A stretch of 36,884 nucleotides of DNA, from assembly GCA_905480125.1 (NCBI GenBank), contig CAJQPE010000080.1, forward strand, positions 1-36,884, given 5' to 3'. The translations under genes and the position numbers were made by a program. Origin of the DNA: an uncultured Flavobacteriales bacterium (lineage in GTDB: Bacteria > Bacteroidota > Bacteroidia > Flavobacteriales_G > NORP312). This document shows, in pieces, positions 15,904 to 24,476 of the stretch (its first letter is position 1; each line of letters begins with the position of its first letter). Under the pieces are notes generated by a model. It was not told the DNA's origin, ran no database searches, and saw only the letters and a list, made by a program, of their open reading frames with translations.

Positions 15904-17296
15904 TTTTTTTTTCTTCCTTAACTATTTGTGCCATTAATTCTCCTTCGGCAACTAATTTGTTGCGAACATAAGCACTTCCTTTCATTTGACAAATTCCTCT
16001 TCGCACAGGAGCCATCATTTCTAACTTGAAAATCAGTGTATCTCCGGGGAGAACCATTTTCTTAAATTTCACATTGTCTATTTTTAAGAAGTAGGTTGAG
16101 TATAATTCTGGATTTTCGACAGTGCTCAATGTTAGGATACCACCAGTCTGCGCCATTGCTTCTACGATTAAAACGCCTGGCATTACTGGGTTTCCAGGAA
16201 AATGACCTCTAAAGAAGTCTTCGTTCATTGTTACGTTTTTAACGCCAACAATATGCTCTTTTCCTAATTCAATTATTCTATCTACAAGGAGAAATGGGGG
16301 TCTATGCGGTAATAATTTTGTGATTTCATTTATGTTGTAAACAGATTCGGCATCTAGATCGAATGTTGGTAATGCACGTTTATCTTTCTTAAAATAATTT
16401 TTAATCACTTTAGCAAAGGCAATATTGGCAGCATGACCAGGTCTTCCCGCAAGAACATGACCTTTAATCGGCTGTCCAACTAATGCTAAATCACCAACAA
16501 TATCTAGCAACTTATGACGAGCCGGCTCGTTTCTGAAACGTAGCTCTAAATTATTCAGATAACCTAGTCCTTCAACCTTAATTTCAGGTTTATTGAATAG
16601 TGTTTGAAGCTCTTGTAATCTTTTTGGGCTCACTTCCTCATCAACCATTACAATGGCATTGTCTACGTCTCCACCTTTAATTAATCCGGCTTTAAAAAGA
16701 GCTTCCACTTCTCGCAAGAAAACGAAAGTTCTGCATGAAGCAATTTCATCTTTAAATTCTCCCATGTGGTACATTGATGCGTGCTGCGTGCCTAATAAGG
16801 GAGATTTATAATCAACCATTACAGTGAGCCTAAATTCATCTTGTGGCACTATCAGCATTTCCACATGCTTTTCTGTGTCTTCAAAAGTTAGGTTATCTTT
16901 TATAACTAGATAATTTTTTTCGGCTTCTTGTTCTTCTATTCCAACAGCATCAATAGCATTAACATATTGTCTAGAGCTACCATCTAAAATTGGTATTTCT
17001 GGGCCGTCAATCTCAATTAATGCATTATCTATTCCCATGCCAACTAAGGCGGCAAGGACATGTTCCGTTGTATTGATTTCGGCTTCATTTTGAACTAATG
17101 TTGTTCCTCGCTGAGTTGTGGTAACATAATCTACATTAGCTTCAATCGTTGGTTGCTCCGGTAAGTCAACTCTTTTAAAGACAAACCAATGATTTTCTGG
17201 CGCTGGTTTTATGGTCATGTTAACCGAGCAGCCTGTGTGCAATCCTATTCCTGAAATGGAGATGTTTTGCTTTAATGTTTTTTGCTTATCACTCAT
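15872..17296 (-). CDS. lpxC-fabZ: Bifunctional UDP-3-O-acyl-GlcNAc deacetylase / 3-hydroxyacyl-ACP dehydratase
   Basis: The 474-residue protein is the LpxC-FabZ fusion typical of Bacteroidota. The LpxC part (about 1-310) has the zinc ligands and catalytic residues in TTEHVLAALVG and in HKLLDIVGDLALVG followed by the GRPGH motif. The FabZ part (about 325-465) starts with LPHRPPFLLVDRI and carries the active-site block RGHFPGNPVMPGVLIVEAMAQ with its His and Glu. LpxC removes acetate from UDP-3-O-acyl-GlcNAc, the committed lipid A step; FabZ dehydrates 3-hydroxyacyl-ACP in fatty-acid elongation, so one protein touches both users of 3-hydroxyacyl-ACP. It overlaps lpxD by one base (TAATG) and lpxA by 32. 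Confidence 0.96.
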   Translation of the reverse strand: MSDKQKTLKQNISISGIGLHTGCSVNMTIKPAPENHWFVFKRVDLPEQPTIEANVDYVTTTQRGTTLVQNEAEINTTEHVLAALVGMGIDNALIEIDGPEIPILDGSSRQYVNAIDAVGIEEQEAEKNYLVIKDNLTFEDTEKHVEMLIVPQDEFRLTVMVDYKSPLLGTQHASMYHMGEFKDEIASCRTFVFLREVEALFKAGLIKGGDVDNAIVMVDEEVSPKRLQELQTLFNKPEIKVEGLGYLNNLELRFRNEPARHKLLDIVGDLALVGQPIKGHVLAGRPGHAANIAFAKVIKNYFKKDKRALPTFDLDAESVYNINEITKLLPHRPPFLLVDRIIELGKEHIVGVKNVTMNEDFFRGHFPGNPVMPGVLIVEAMAQTGGILTLSTVENPELYSTYFLKIDNVKFKKMVLPGDTLIFKLEMMAPVRRGICQMKGSAYVRNKLVAEGELMAQIVKEEKKNEPAATAHTS

Positions 17297-18288
17297 TAGA
17301 ATTTCTCTTTAAGTGTTTTTAATTCGTTTTCTAAACGGTTAATTGTTTGTTTTAATTTAGGAAGGCTCCTAAATAAAACATAAGACCTTTTGTATTCTCC
17401 AATCCTAAATGCTGGAGATCCCTGCATTACTTCTCCTTCAATCTCAATATTTTGCCCAATACCTGATTGCGCTGCTATTTTAACGCCATCAGCAATCGTT
17501 AGATGGCCAATAATTCCTACTTGCCCTCCTATCATGCAGTTTTTTCCAATTCTTGTAGAACCAGCAATGCCAGTTTGCGCAGCAATAACAGTATTTTCTC
17601 CAATTTCTACATTGTGCGCTACCTGAATTAGATTGTCTAATTTCACGCCTTTTCTTATAATCGTTGAGCCAAGAGTAGCCCTATCTATAGTTGTATTTGC
17701 ACCAATTTCAACGTTGTCTTCGAGAACGACATTGCCTAGATGAACAATTTTTTGGTAGTTATTTTTAGAATTTGGTGCAAAACCGAACCCGTCACTTCCT
17801 ATAACGGCATTAGGTTGAAGCACACAGTTATTTCCTATTATACTTCCATGAAGCACTTGGCAACCGCCATGAAGTATGCAGTTATCTCCAATTTTCGAAT
17901 TAGCACCTATAACCACACCTGCTGAGATACTGCAATTGATTCCGATTATTGCTGATTTGTCAATAAATGCACTGTCAGATACTTCAGGTTCTTTTTTTGT
18001 ATGTTGATGATAGGTTTCCACCAATTTGGTAAAAGCCAAACGTGCATCAGGCACTCGAACTAAGGTACAAGATGATTTTATTGCTTTCTCGAGTTGAAAG
18101 CTTTTATTGACAATAATAATTGAAGCATCGTTATCGTAAATGTACTTGGCGTAGGCTAAATTAGACAAGAAACAAATAGACCCCTTTTTACCTTCTTCAA
18201 TTTTAGCTAATTGACTTACGGTAGCTTTAGAGTTGCCTTCAATTTCCCCACCTAATAATTCTGCTATTTGCTCTGCTGAAAACTCCAT
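17296..18288 (-). CDS. lpxD: UDP-3-O-(3-hydroxyacyl)glucosamine N-acyltransferase
   Basis: LpxD adds the second 3-hydroxyacyl chain to the 2-amino group of UDP-3-O-acyl-glucosamine, the third lipid A step. The 330-residue protein has the N-terminal uridine-binding domain (about 1-100), a left-handed beta helix of hexapeptide repeats (about 100-290), and a C-terminal helix. The catalytic histidine is His225 in [11 protein letters not shown] (E. coli His239), and [13 protein letters not shown] precedes it. ATG at 18288 is preceded by a TAAATTTG box. It is the first gene of the lpx cluster and overlaps lpxC-fabZ by one base. Confidence 0.95.
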   Translation of the reverse strand: MEFSAEQIAELLGGEIEGNSKATVSQLAKIEEGKKGSICFLSNLAYAKYIYDNDASIIIVNKSFQLEKAIKSSCTLVRVPDARLAFTKLVETYHQHTKKEPEVSDSAFIDKSAIIGINCSISAGVVIGANSKIGDNCILHGGCQVLHGSIIGNNCVLQPNAVIGSDGFGFAPNSKNNYQKIVHLGNVVLEDNVEIGANTTIDRATLGSTIIRKGVKLDNLIQVAHNVEIGENTVIAAQTGIAGSTRIGKNCMIGGQVGIIGHLTIADGVKIAAQSGIGQNIEIEGEVMQGSPAFRIGEYKRSYVLFRSLPKLKQTINRLENELKTLKEKF

Positions 18289-18304
18289 TTCGGTGCTAAT
18301 GCAG

Positions 18305-18312
18305 CAAATTTA
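18305..18312 (-). promoter_or_regulatory. Candidate -7 box (TAAATTTG) for the lpx operon
   Basis: The minus strand reads TAAATTTG from 18312 to 18305, then C, an exact TAnnTTTG match placed 17 bases before the lpxD ATG. No obvious -33 TTTG box lies about 20 bases upstream. As the lpx genes, ABC gene and efp are closely packed, this may drive all of them. Confidence 0.4.
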
Positions 18313-18340
18313 GTAATATAAGGAGTAAGCGCATCTGGGG

Positions 18341-19600
18341 TTATTCAAACTTATTAACACTTGTGTTTTGTTTGCTGAGGTAACATAAATAATGTTTCTC
18401 CACAGGTCCCTTTAACCCGGCAGAATTTAATAGATCGGCAGTCTCCGAAATTTCTCTTACAGAACCATCTTTTTGCAAAATATTAATTTCGTCTTGTCTA
18501 AAGTTGTAGGTAGAGTTTTCGATAGAATCCGTAAACACAAAATAATTGATTTGCTCTTTATTTAAGCCACTATTTTGCAAAAGAAAGTTCTTTTTTGCTG
18601 CTACTTCAGCACTTGTAAAAGGATTATTACGAATGTCTACTTTTAGTAAGTTGCGGTCTAGCATCATCTTGCATAGCCTACTAAGAACAGGATCTGGGCA
18701 ATCCCTCCAAATTTTAATTGCTGACATAACATCAATATCGTCAAGCAGTGAGAAAGAATCGAGTATATCGATATTTTCAAAATCTATTTCGGAGTAGGAG
18801 TGCAAGATGAACCGGTCGAAATTTTTATTAATAGAAACATCTAATCCTTCTGCAGCAAGTTTTTTTGCACGTTTAAGAATGTTCATCAAAGTAAATTCAG
18901 CAGAAAGTACTGTTTTGTGCAAATATACCTGCCAGTACATAGACATTCTGGCCACTAAATAATTTTCAACAGAATATATTCCTTTAGCTTCAACAACGAG
19001 TTTGTCATTTTTTATATTGAGTGTTTTTATTATTCTCTCTGAGCCAATCTCTCCATCCTCAACTCCGCTAAAGTAACTGTCGCGCTTTATGTAATCTAGG
19101 CGATCCATATCTAGTTGACTGGAAACTAGTTGGTGGAGGAATTTCTTCTTATATTCGTTTTTGAAAATAGCAATTGCTAGATCTAGCTTGCCACTGTATT
19201 GTTCATTAAGACGGTGCATGAAAAGTAAAGATATTTGCTCATGAGGAACTCCATCGACAATACTATGCTCAAGGGCATGAGAAAATGGACCATGACCGAT
19301 GTCATGAAGTAAAATTGCAATGAGAGCACCTTCTTCTTCTGTTGCGGAAATGTCGTTGCCTTTATCACGAATAGTTTTAATTGCTTGATGCATTAAGTGC
19401 ATCGCGCCAAGAGCATGTTGAAATCTATCATGGTTTGCCCCAGAATAAACGAGATTTGTTAATCCCAGTTGTTTTATCCTTCTTAATCGCTGAAAATAAG
19501 GATGTTCGATAAGATCGAAAATTATTCCGGAGTGTATCGAAATAAAACCATAGATAGGGTCGTTAAAGAGCCTTGAGGAATTAGAAGCTTGATTATTCAC
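18341..19600 (-). CDS. HD-domain phosphohydrolase (dGTPase-like)
   Basis: The 419-residue protein belongs to the HD superfamily group related to SAMHD1/dGTPase. The metal-binding set is complete: His62 (NHDRFQHALG), His99-Asp100 in LLHDIGHGPFSHALEHSI, and an Asp in SSQLDMDRLDYIKRDS (about residues 163-180). Such proteins release triphosphate from (d)NTPs, but the substrate here is not established. The start is GTG at 19600; I see no in-frame ATG before the conserved RLFNDPIYGFI start of the family. Its 3' end is 53 bases before lpxD on the same strand, so it could belong to the same message or read into it; it is divergent from porX. Confidence 0.85.
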   Translation of the reverse strand: MNNQASNSSRLFNDPIYGFISIHSGIIFDLIEHPYFQRLRRIKQLGLTNLVYSGANHDRFQHALGAMHLMHQAIKTIRDKGNDISATEEEGALIAILLHDIGHGPFSHALEHSIVDGVPHEQISLLFMHRLNEQYSGKLDLAIAIFKNEYKKKFLHQLVSSQLDMDRLDYIKRDSYFSGVEDGEIGSERIIKTLNIKNDKLVVEAKGIYSVENYLVARMSMYWQVYLHKTVLSAEFTLMNILKRAKKLAAEGLDVSINKNFDRFILHSYSEIDFENIDILDSFSLLDDIDVMSAIKIWRDCPDPVLSRLCKMMLDRNLLKVDIRNNPFTSAEVAAKKNFLLQNSGLNKEQINYFVFTDSIENSTYNFRQDEINILQKDGSVREISETADLLNSAGLKGPVEKHYLCYLSKQNTSVNKFE

Positions 19601-19689
19601 TTTTATTTAATCTATTTATCATTCCATAAAGAAGCAAAGGCGTTGCTAGGAAATTTATATTGTCAATTCAAAAATACCTGAATTTCGCA

Positions 19690-19717
19690 TTGTTTCAAAA
19701 GAATGACCGTATATTCG
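19690..19717 (+). promoter_or_regulatory. Candidate promoter for porX
   Basis: TTG at 19690-19692 is followed after 17 bases by TATATTCG (19710-19717), which matches the TAnnTTTG box except for one position. It lies about 28 bases before ATG 19745. The longer reading of the frame from 19703 would begin inside this element, which supports the later start. Confidence 0.35.
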
Positions 19718-19744
19718 AACAACTTAATACAACTCGACCAAATT

Positions 19745-21295
19745 ATGGAAAATATCAAGATTTTATGGGCAGATGATGAAATTGATTTGTTAAAGCCGCA
19801 TGTAATGTTTCTTGAGCAAAAAGGATTTACCGTTGAAACCGTTAACAATGGGGATGATGCAATCGATATCGTAAACGACAAAAATTTTGATATAGTTTTT
19901 CTTGATGAAAATATGCCGGGCATTTCAGGCTTGGAAGCATTGACGCAGATTAAGGCAAAACATCCTTCGCTACCAATTATCATGATCACTAAAAGTGAAG
20001 AGGAATCGATAATGGAAGAAGCAATTGGCTCCAAAATATCTGACTATTTGATCAAACCAGTAAATCCAAATCAGATATTGCTTTCCGTTAAGCGAAATTT
20101 AGACTCTAAGCGTTTGCGATCTGAGAAATCTACTTCTAATTATCAACAAGAGTTTCGAGAGATTGCAATGACGTTATCAGGAAATCTGTCTATCGAAGAA
20201 TGGGGAGAGATTTATAAAAAGCTGGTTTATTGGGAATTAGAACTCGAAAACGGGGCAGACGAAAGCATGACGGAGATTCTAACGATGCAAAAGCAAGAAG
20301 CTAACGCTCAGTTTTTTAAATTCATTCAGCGAAATTATATAGATTGGCTGAACTCTTCGGATGAATCGCCGATTATGTCACACACGCTCTTTAAAGAAAA
20401 AATTGCGCCACAAATTGAAGGAAAGCAACCTGTTTTTTTATTACTAATAGACAACCTTCGTTATGATCAGTGGAGGATGATACGTCCTTTAATGACTGAG
20501 TTTTTCAACGTAGTTAGCGAGGAACTTTTCTATAGTATTCTGCCTACAGCAACCCAATATTCAAGAAATGCTTTGTTTGCTGGTTTAATGCCTTCAGAAA
20601 TTGAAAGTAGATTTCCCAAATTATGGAAAAATGAAAATGAAGAAGGCGGCAAAAACATGCATGAAGATGAGTTTCTTAAGGAGCAGTTAAAACATTTGGG
20701 TAAGAATGTTAAATCATCTTATAATAAAATAACGAATCATGCCGCAGGAAAGAGGTTAGTTGATAATTTTAATAATCTTCAGCATAATGATTTCAACGTT
20801 ATTGTGTACAATTTTGTTGATATGCTCTCACACGCAAGAACTGATATGGAAGTAATTAGAGAATTAGCAGATGATGAAGCAGCTTATCGCTCTCTTACTG
20901 TTTCATGGTTTGAGCATTCTCCTTTATTCGACATAATTAAAAAAATTCATGCCTGCAATGGAAAAATTTTAATTGCTACTGACCACGGAACGGTTCGAGT
21001 TAAAGAACCTGCAAAAGTTATTGGAGACAAAAACACGAACACCAACCTTCGATACAAAGTTGGGAAGAACTTGCAATACAGCCCTAAAGATGTATTTGAA
21101 GTTAGGAACCCGGATGATATTTTTCTTCCAAAGACTAATGTCAGTTCTACATATTTATTTGCACGTGAAGACAAGTTTTTTGCATATCCAAACAACTTTA
21201 ATTACTATGTGAAATTCTACCGTGACACCTTTCAGCATGGGGGAATATCAATGGAGGAGATGTTGATTCCATTTGTTGAACTGAGTCCAAAATAG
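19745..21295 (+). CDS. porX: PorX-type response regulator with PglZ domain
   Basis: I start at ATG 19745 (516 residues) because the receiver domain begins directly with MENIKILWADDE. Residues 1-120 are a CheY-like receiver with acidic pocket Asp10-Asp11, phospho-acceptor Asp54 (FLDENMPG) and Lys in LIKPVNP. A helical linker follows, then a PglZ domain of the alkaline phosphatase superfamily (about 205-516) with LLIDNLRYDQWRMI, the nucleophile Thr region LPTATQYSRNALFAG, and metal-site motifs DMLSHARTDMEVI and ATDHGTVRV. PorX, with kinase PorY, controls the type IX secretion system, and PglZ of PorX hydrolyses oligonucleotides. PorY is not in the window. The neighbours tsaE and ald-like follow the usual Bacteroidota order. 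Confidence 0.92.
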   Translation: MENIKILWADDEIDLLKPHVMFLEQKGFTVETVNNGDDAIDIVNDKNFDIVFLDENMPGISGLEALTQIKAKHPSLPIIMITKSEEESIMEEAIGSKISDYLIKPVNPNQILLSVKRNLDSKRLRSEKSTSNYQQEFREIAMTLSGNLSIEEWGEIYKKLVYWELELENGADESMTEILTMQKQEANAQFFKFIQRNYIDWLNSSDESPIMSHTLFKEKIAPQIEGKQPVFLLLIDNLRYDQWRMIRPLMTEFFNVVSEELFYSILPTATQYSRNALFAGLMPSEIESRFPKLWKNENEEGGKNMHEDEFLKEQLKHLGKNVKSSYNKITNHAAGKRLVDNFNNLQHNDFNVIVYNFVDMLSHARTDMEVIRELADDEAAYRSLTVSWFEHSPLFDIIKKIHACNGKILIATDHGTVRVKEPAKVIGDKNTNTNLRYKVGKNLQYSPKDVFEVRNPDDIFLPKTNVSSTYLFAREDKFFAYPNNFNYYVKFYRDTFQHGGISMEEMLIPFVELSPK

Positions 21296-21352
21296 AACGT
21301 TTTTTTGCTTAATAAACTTCCTTTTCTTTGTGTTTAAAAAGTTGATTGAACG

Positions 21353-21772
21353 ATGTTAGAATTAGAGTTACATTCTTTAGAAGATTTAGGTGTCTTGGCT
21401 CAAAAAATAGTTAATTCCACTGACCTAAAAGTTTTTGCGTTTTTTGGGGAAATGGGCGCGGGAAAAACTACACTAATAAAAAAAATAGTTGAGGTATTAG
21501 GCTCTAATGATGAGGTTAGTAGTCCTACCTATTCATTAGTAAATGAATATTTTTCGGAAACAGCTGGTATCATTTATCATTTTGATTTTTACAGAATACA
21601 AAGCGAGGATGAAGTATTCGATATTGGCTACGAAGACTATTTGTACAGCAGCCAGTATTGCTTTATTGAATGGCCAGAAAAAATTGTTAACCTTTTGCCG
21701 CTATCATACGTAAAGGTTACAATTAAAGACCAGGAAAGTAAAAGACTAATCACATTATCTATTAACGAATGA
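21353..21772 (+). CDS. tsaE: tRNA t6A biosynthesis ATPase
   Basis: TsaE is the small ATPase that works with TsaB and TsaD to add threonylcarbamoyl to A37 of ANN-decoding tRNAs. The 139-residue protein has a Walker A motif GEMGAGKTT (32-40), the SSPTYSLVNEY switch region, and the HFDFYRI and FIEWPEK motifs, all typical. Length is normal. It begins 57 bases after porX and its stop TGA overlaps the ald-like start as ATGA, so it is translationally coupled to that gene. Confidence 0.94.
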   Translation: MLELELHSLEDLGVLAQKIVNSTDLKVFAFFGEMGAGKTTLIKKIVEVLGSNDEVSSPTYSLVNEYFSETAGIIYHFDFYRIQSEDEVFDIGYEDYLYSSQYCFIEWPEKIVNLLPLSYVKVTIKDQESKRLITLSINE

Positions 21773-22989
21773 TCACTTCACAAGATTTGTTGAAGTCCCT
21801 CTCTCAATCAGCATCTCTTCAAACAAAAGAAGAGATGCTCGAAGTTGGCAGAAAAAAGGGCAAATTATATATCGGAATTCCCAACGAAAATTCATTTCAA
21901 GAAAATCGGGTAGCCCTAGTACCAGCATCTGTAGCCTTTTTAAGTAATAACGGCCATAGAGTAGTTATTGAGAAAGGTGCCGGCTTAGCATGTCAATTTT
22001 CTGACACGGCCTACAGTGAGGCTGGTGCAGAAATTGCCGATGGAGTTCAAGAGGTTTATAAAGCGGATATTGTTTTAAAAATAGAGCCACCGACTTTGAA
22101 GGAAGTTGAGCTGATGCAGCACAAGCAGACCCTTATATCAGCATTACAACTCACGGTGCAGCCTAAAGATTTGATTAAAAAATTGATGGCAAAGCGCATA
22201 ACAGCTATTGCCTGGGATTATGTTAAAGATCAAGAAGGAATTTTGCCAATAGTTAGATGTATGGGTGAAATTGCAGGCAATACAGCTATATTGATTGCCG
22301 CTGAATATTTAAGTAATGCTAATAACGGTATGGGTCAGATGTTAGGGGGGATGTCTGGTGTAGCTCCAAGCGAAGTCGTAATTATAGGTGCGGGAACAGT
22401 TGGTGAGTTTGCTGCTCAGTCTGCTTTGGGTCTAGGGGCTCAAGTAAAAATATTTGATAATTCTACTTACCGTTTACGCAGAATGCAGAATAGTATTGGC
22501 AGGCGAATGTATACTTCTACTATTCAGCCAGAGGTTTTAAAACAGGCATTAAAAACAGCTGATGTTGCCATTGGTGCCATGCGTTCGGTTGATGGAAGAA
22601 CACCGTGCATTGTAACTGAAGAAATGGTTGAAGCTATGAAAGAAGGTTCTGTGATTGTTGATGTTAGTATCGACCAAGGGGGATGTTTTGATACTTCAGA
22701 AGTTACCAATCATAAAAAGCCGACTTACACCAAATATGGTGTAGTTCACTATTGTGTTCCAAATATTGCTTCACGAGTTTCAAGAACAGCATCTACTGCT
22801 TTAAGTAATATTTTCGCACCTATTTTGATTGATACAGGCGAAGAAGGGGGAATTGCAAACATGATTAAAAAATATCCAGGTGTCAGGGCAGGAGTGTACA
22901 TCTATAACGGAACTTTGACCAATCAACACATGGGCGAAAGTTTTGGTATTCCATACAAGGATTTAGGTTTGCTTATCGCAGCTTTTTAG
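21769..22989 (+). CDS. Alanine dehydrogenase family protein (two catalytic residues altered)
   Basis: The 406-residue protein aligns along its length with alanine dehydrogenases and the NAD(P) transhydrogenase alpha subunit. It has an N-terminal extension of about 28 residues, the start GIPNENSFQENRVALVP with the substrate-contacting Arg, a Rossmann motif VVIIGAGTVGEFAAQSALGLG, and VDVSIDQGGCFDTS with the conserved Asp. In characterised alanine dehydrogenases the pyruvate-binding Lys lies in VKVKEP and the catalytic His in LHLA; here the matching positions are Glu106 (LKIEPP) and Gln127 (LQLTV). The gene may therefore not be an alanine dehydrogenase. It is coupled to tsaE by ATGA. Family placement is secure, activity is not. 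Confidence 0.8.
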   Translation: MITSQDLLKSLSQSASLQTKEEMLEVGRKKGKLYIGIPNENSFQENRVALVPASVAFLSNNGHRVVIEKGAGLACQFSDTAYSEAGAEIADGVQEVYKADIVLKIEPPTLKEVELMQHKQTLISALQLTVQPKDLIKKLMAKRITAIAWDYVKDQEGILPIVRCMGEIAGNTAILIAAEYLSNANNGMGQMLGGMSGVAPSEVVIIGAGTVGEFAAQSALGLGAQVKIFDNSTYRLRRMQNSIGRRMYTSTIQPEVLKQALKTADVAIGAMRSVDGRTPCIVTEEMVEAMKEGSVIVDVSIDQGGCFDTSEVTNHKKPTYTKYGVVHYCVPNIASRVSRTASTALSNIFAPILIDTGEEGGIANMIKKYPGVRAGVYIYNGTLTNQHMGESFGIPYKDLGLLIAAF

Positions 22990-23016
22990 TCTTAATTTGT
23001 TGACTAATTTCAATTA

Positions 23017-23412
23017 ATGGCCAGGAATATTAGAGTTTACGCATTCGGAATAGTTTTAGGGTGTTTGATGTCTTATTTCTTTTTACGCAGAGGAGAGCAT
23101 GATTTCACATTTTGGCTTCCAGAGCAAAGAGTCTTAACAGAGATTTCCGATTCTACTACTTATTCTGCCGAAGCGGAATGTGAATTAGAGTGCTATTCAA
23201 TAGATAAAAAAAGCATAGAAAAAGTACTGAATGATGGAGATGTAAATTTTAGTAAAAGCTCGACAAAAGATAAACCTAAGATTTATTATGTAGAAGGAGA
23301 ATCTATTTCAGGAAAGGCATTTTATTTCAAAGCGAAGATGTTACCAAGACATTCCGAGATTATTGAAATAATGTTGTCTGTTGAAGATGAACCGAGAAAA
23401 TGTGACTGCTAA
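23017..23412 (+). CDS. DUF4258-like small exported protein
   Basis: The 131-residue protein has one N-terminal transmembrane helix (about 8-24), then a short extracytoplasmic domain. ECYSIDKKSIEKVLNDGDVN, the KSSTKDKPKIYYVEG stretch and the terminal CDC match the layout of DUF4258 proteins. Function unknown. Four cysteines include the C-x-C at the end, which may bind metal. It starts 27 bases after the ald-like stop and its stop overlaps the aroB start by one base (TAATG), so it is in the aroB-aroA operon. Confidence 0.7.
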   Translation: MARNIRVYAFGIVLGCLMSYFFLRRGEHDFTFWLPEQRVLTEISDSTTYSAEAECELECYSIDKKSIEKVLNDGDVNFSKSSTKDKPKIYYVEGESISGKAFYFKAKMLPRHSEIIEIMLSVEDEPRKCDC

Positions 23413-24473
23413 TGTTTGAGATCAAGTCAGATGATTATTCGGTTTTCGTTGGTGATGTATTGGCTAAGGCAGATGAACATATCACCAAATGCTATACGTC
23501 TTGCCATAAGGTTATTTTAGTAGACGAGAATACTGCGAAATACTGTCTTTCAAAGATTCAGGGACTAGCATCCTTACAAAATGCTGAAGTACTCCAAATA
23601 CAAAGTGGAGAAGAACACAAAACAATTGAAACTACATCTCGCATTTGGAAACATCTTTCATCAAATAAGGTAAACAGAAAAGCACTTTTCGTTAATGTTG
23701 GTGGTGGCGTTATTTTAGATATGGGAGGATTTTCTGCTTCTACTTATAAAAGGGGAATCGATTTTATTAATTTTCCGACCACGTTATTATCTCAGGTAGA
23801 TGCTTCTATTGGAGGAAAATTAGGTGTTGATTTCGAGGGGTTAAAAAATCAAATAGGTGTATTTAATAATCCGAAAGCAGTTTTTGTGCATACAGAATTC
23901 CTCCAAACATTGAATGAGCGTCACGTTCTTTCTGGATTTGCCGAAATCATTAAGCATGCGTTGATTGCCGATATACAATACTTTACCGAACTAAAAGAGT
24001 TAAATTTTGAGCATATTGAAGAACTTGACAATATTATAAGGCAGTCTATCGAGATTAAGAATAACATTGTTCTTCAGGACTTTGAAGAAAGAAGCATCCG
24101 CAAAGCGTTAAATTTTGGACATACAATAGGACACGCGATTGAAAGTGAACATTTGAATCATAATAATCCCTTATTGCATGGAGAGGCAATTGCTATTGGA
24201 ATGATATGTGAGGCTTATTTGTCATACTTATCAGGATTTATTTCTATGGAGGCTGTAATGGAAGTGGCCAATTATATTAATTCTGTTTTCACAAAAGTTG
24301 ACCTAGATTCTAATACTTATCATAGATTGATTGAACTGATGCAACACGATAAGAAAAATATAAACAAAGGGATTAATTTTACTTTACTTGAGCGAATTGG
24401 GTTAGCTAAGGTCAACCAAACATGCTCAGTCGAGCAAATTATAGATGCACTTGATTTCTATAAGAATCACTAG
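23412..24473 (+). CDS. aroB: 3-dehydroquinate synthase
   Basis: AroB converts DAHP to 3-dehydroquinate in the shikimate pathway, using NAD+ and a divalent metal. The 353-residue protein shows the NAD/phosphate-binding GGGVILDMGGFSASTYKRG, the PTTLLSQVDASIGGKLGVD loop, the metal ligand region FAEIIKHALI, and the two His motifs FGHTIGHAIE and LLHGEAIAIGM. Length and order are normal. ATG at 23412 overlaps the upstream stop; aroA starts three bases after the stop. Confidence 0.95.
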   Translation: MFEIKSDDYSVFVGDVLAKADEHITKCYTSCHKVILVDENTAKYCLSKIQGLASLQNAEVLQIQSGEEHKTIETTSRIWKHLSSNKVNRKALFVNVGGGVILDMGGFSASTYKRGIDFINFPTTLLSQVDASIGGKLGVDFEGLKNQIGVFNNPKAVFVHTEFLQTLNERHVLSGFAEIIKHALIADIQYFTELKELNFEHIEELDNIIRQSIEIKNNIVLQDFEERSIRKALNFGHTIGHAIESEHLNHNNPLLHGEAIAIGMICEAYLSYLSGFISMEAVMEVANYINSVFTKVDLDSNTYHRLIELMQHDKKNINKGINFTLLERIGLAKVNQTCSVEQIIDALDFYKNH

Positions 24474-24476
24474 CAT

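Noticed and set aside
19669-19676. TATTTTTG on the minus strand as the promoter of the HD phosphohydrolase gene
   Set aside because: Exact -7 match but about 70 bases from the GTG start in an AT-rich gap; too weak to list as a feature.
22986-23007. TTAGTC ... GACTAA, a 6-bp inverted repeat after the ald-like gene, as a terminator
   Set aside because: Too short a stem with a 10-base loop and no T tract right after it; the downstream genes look cotranscribed.
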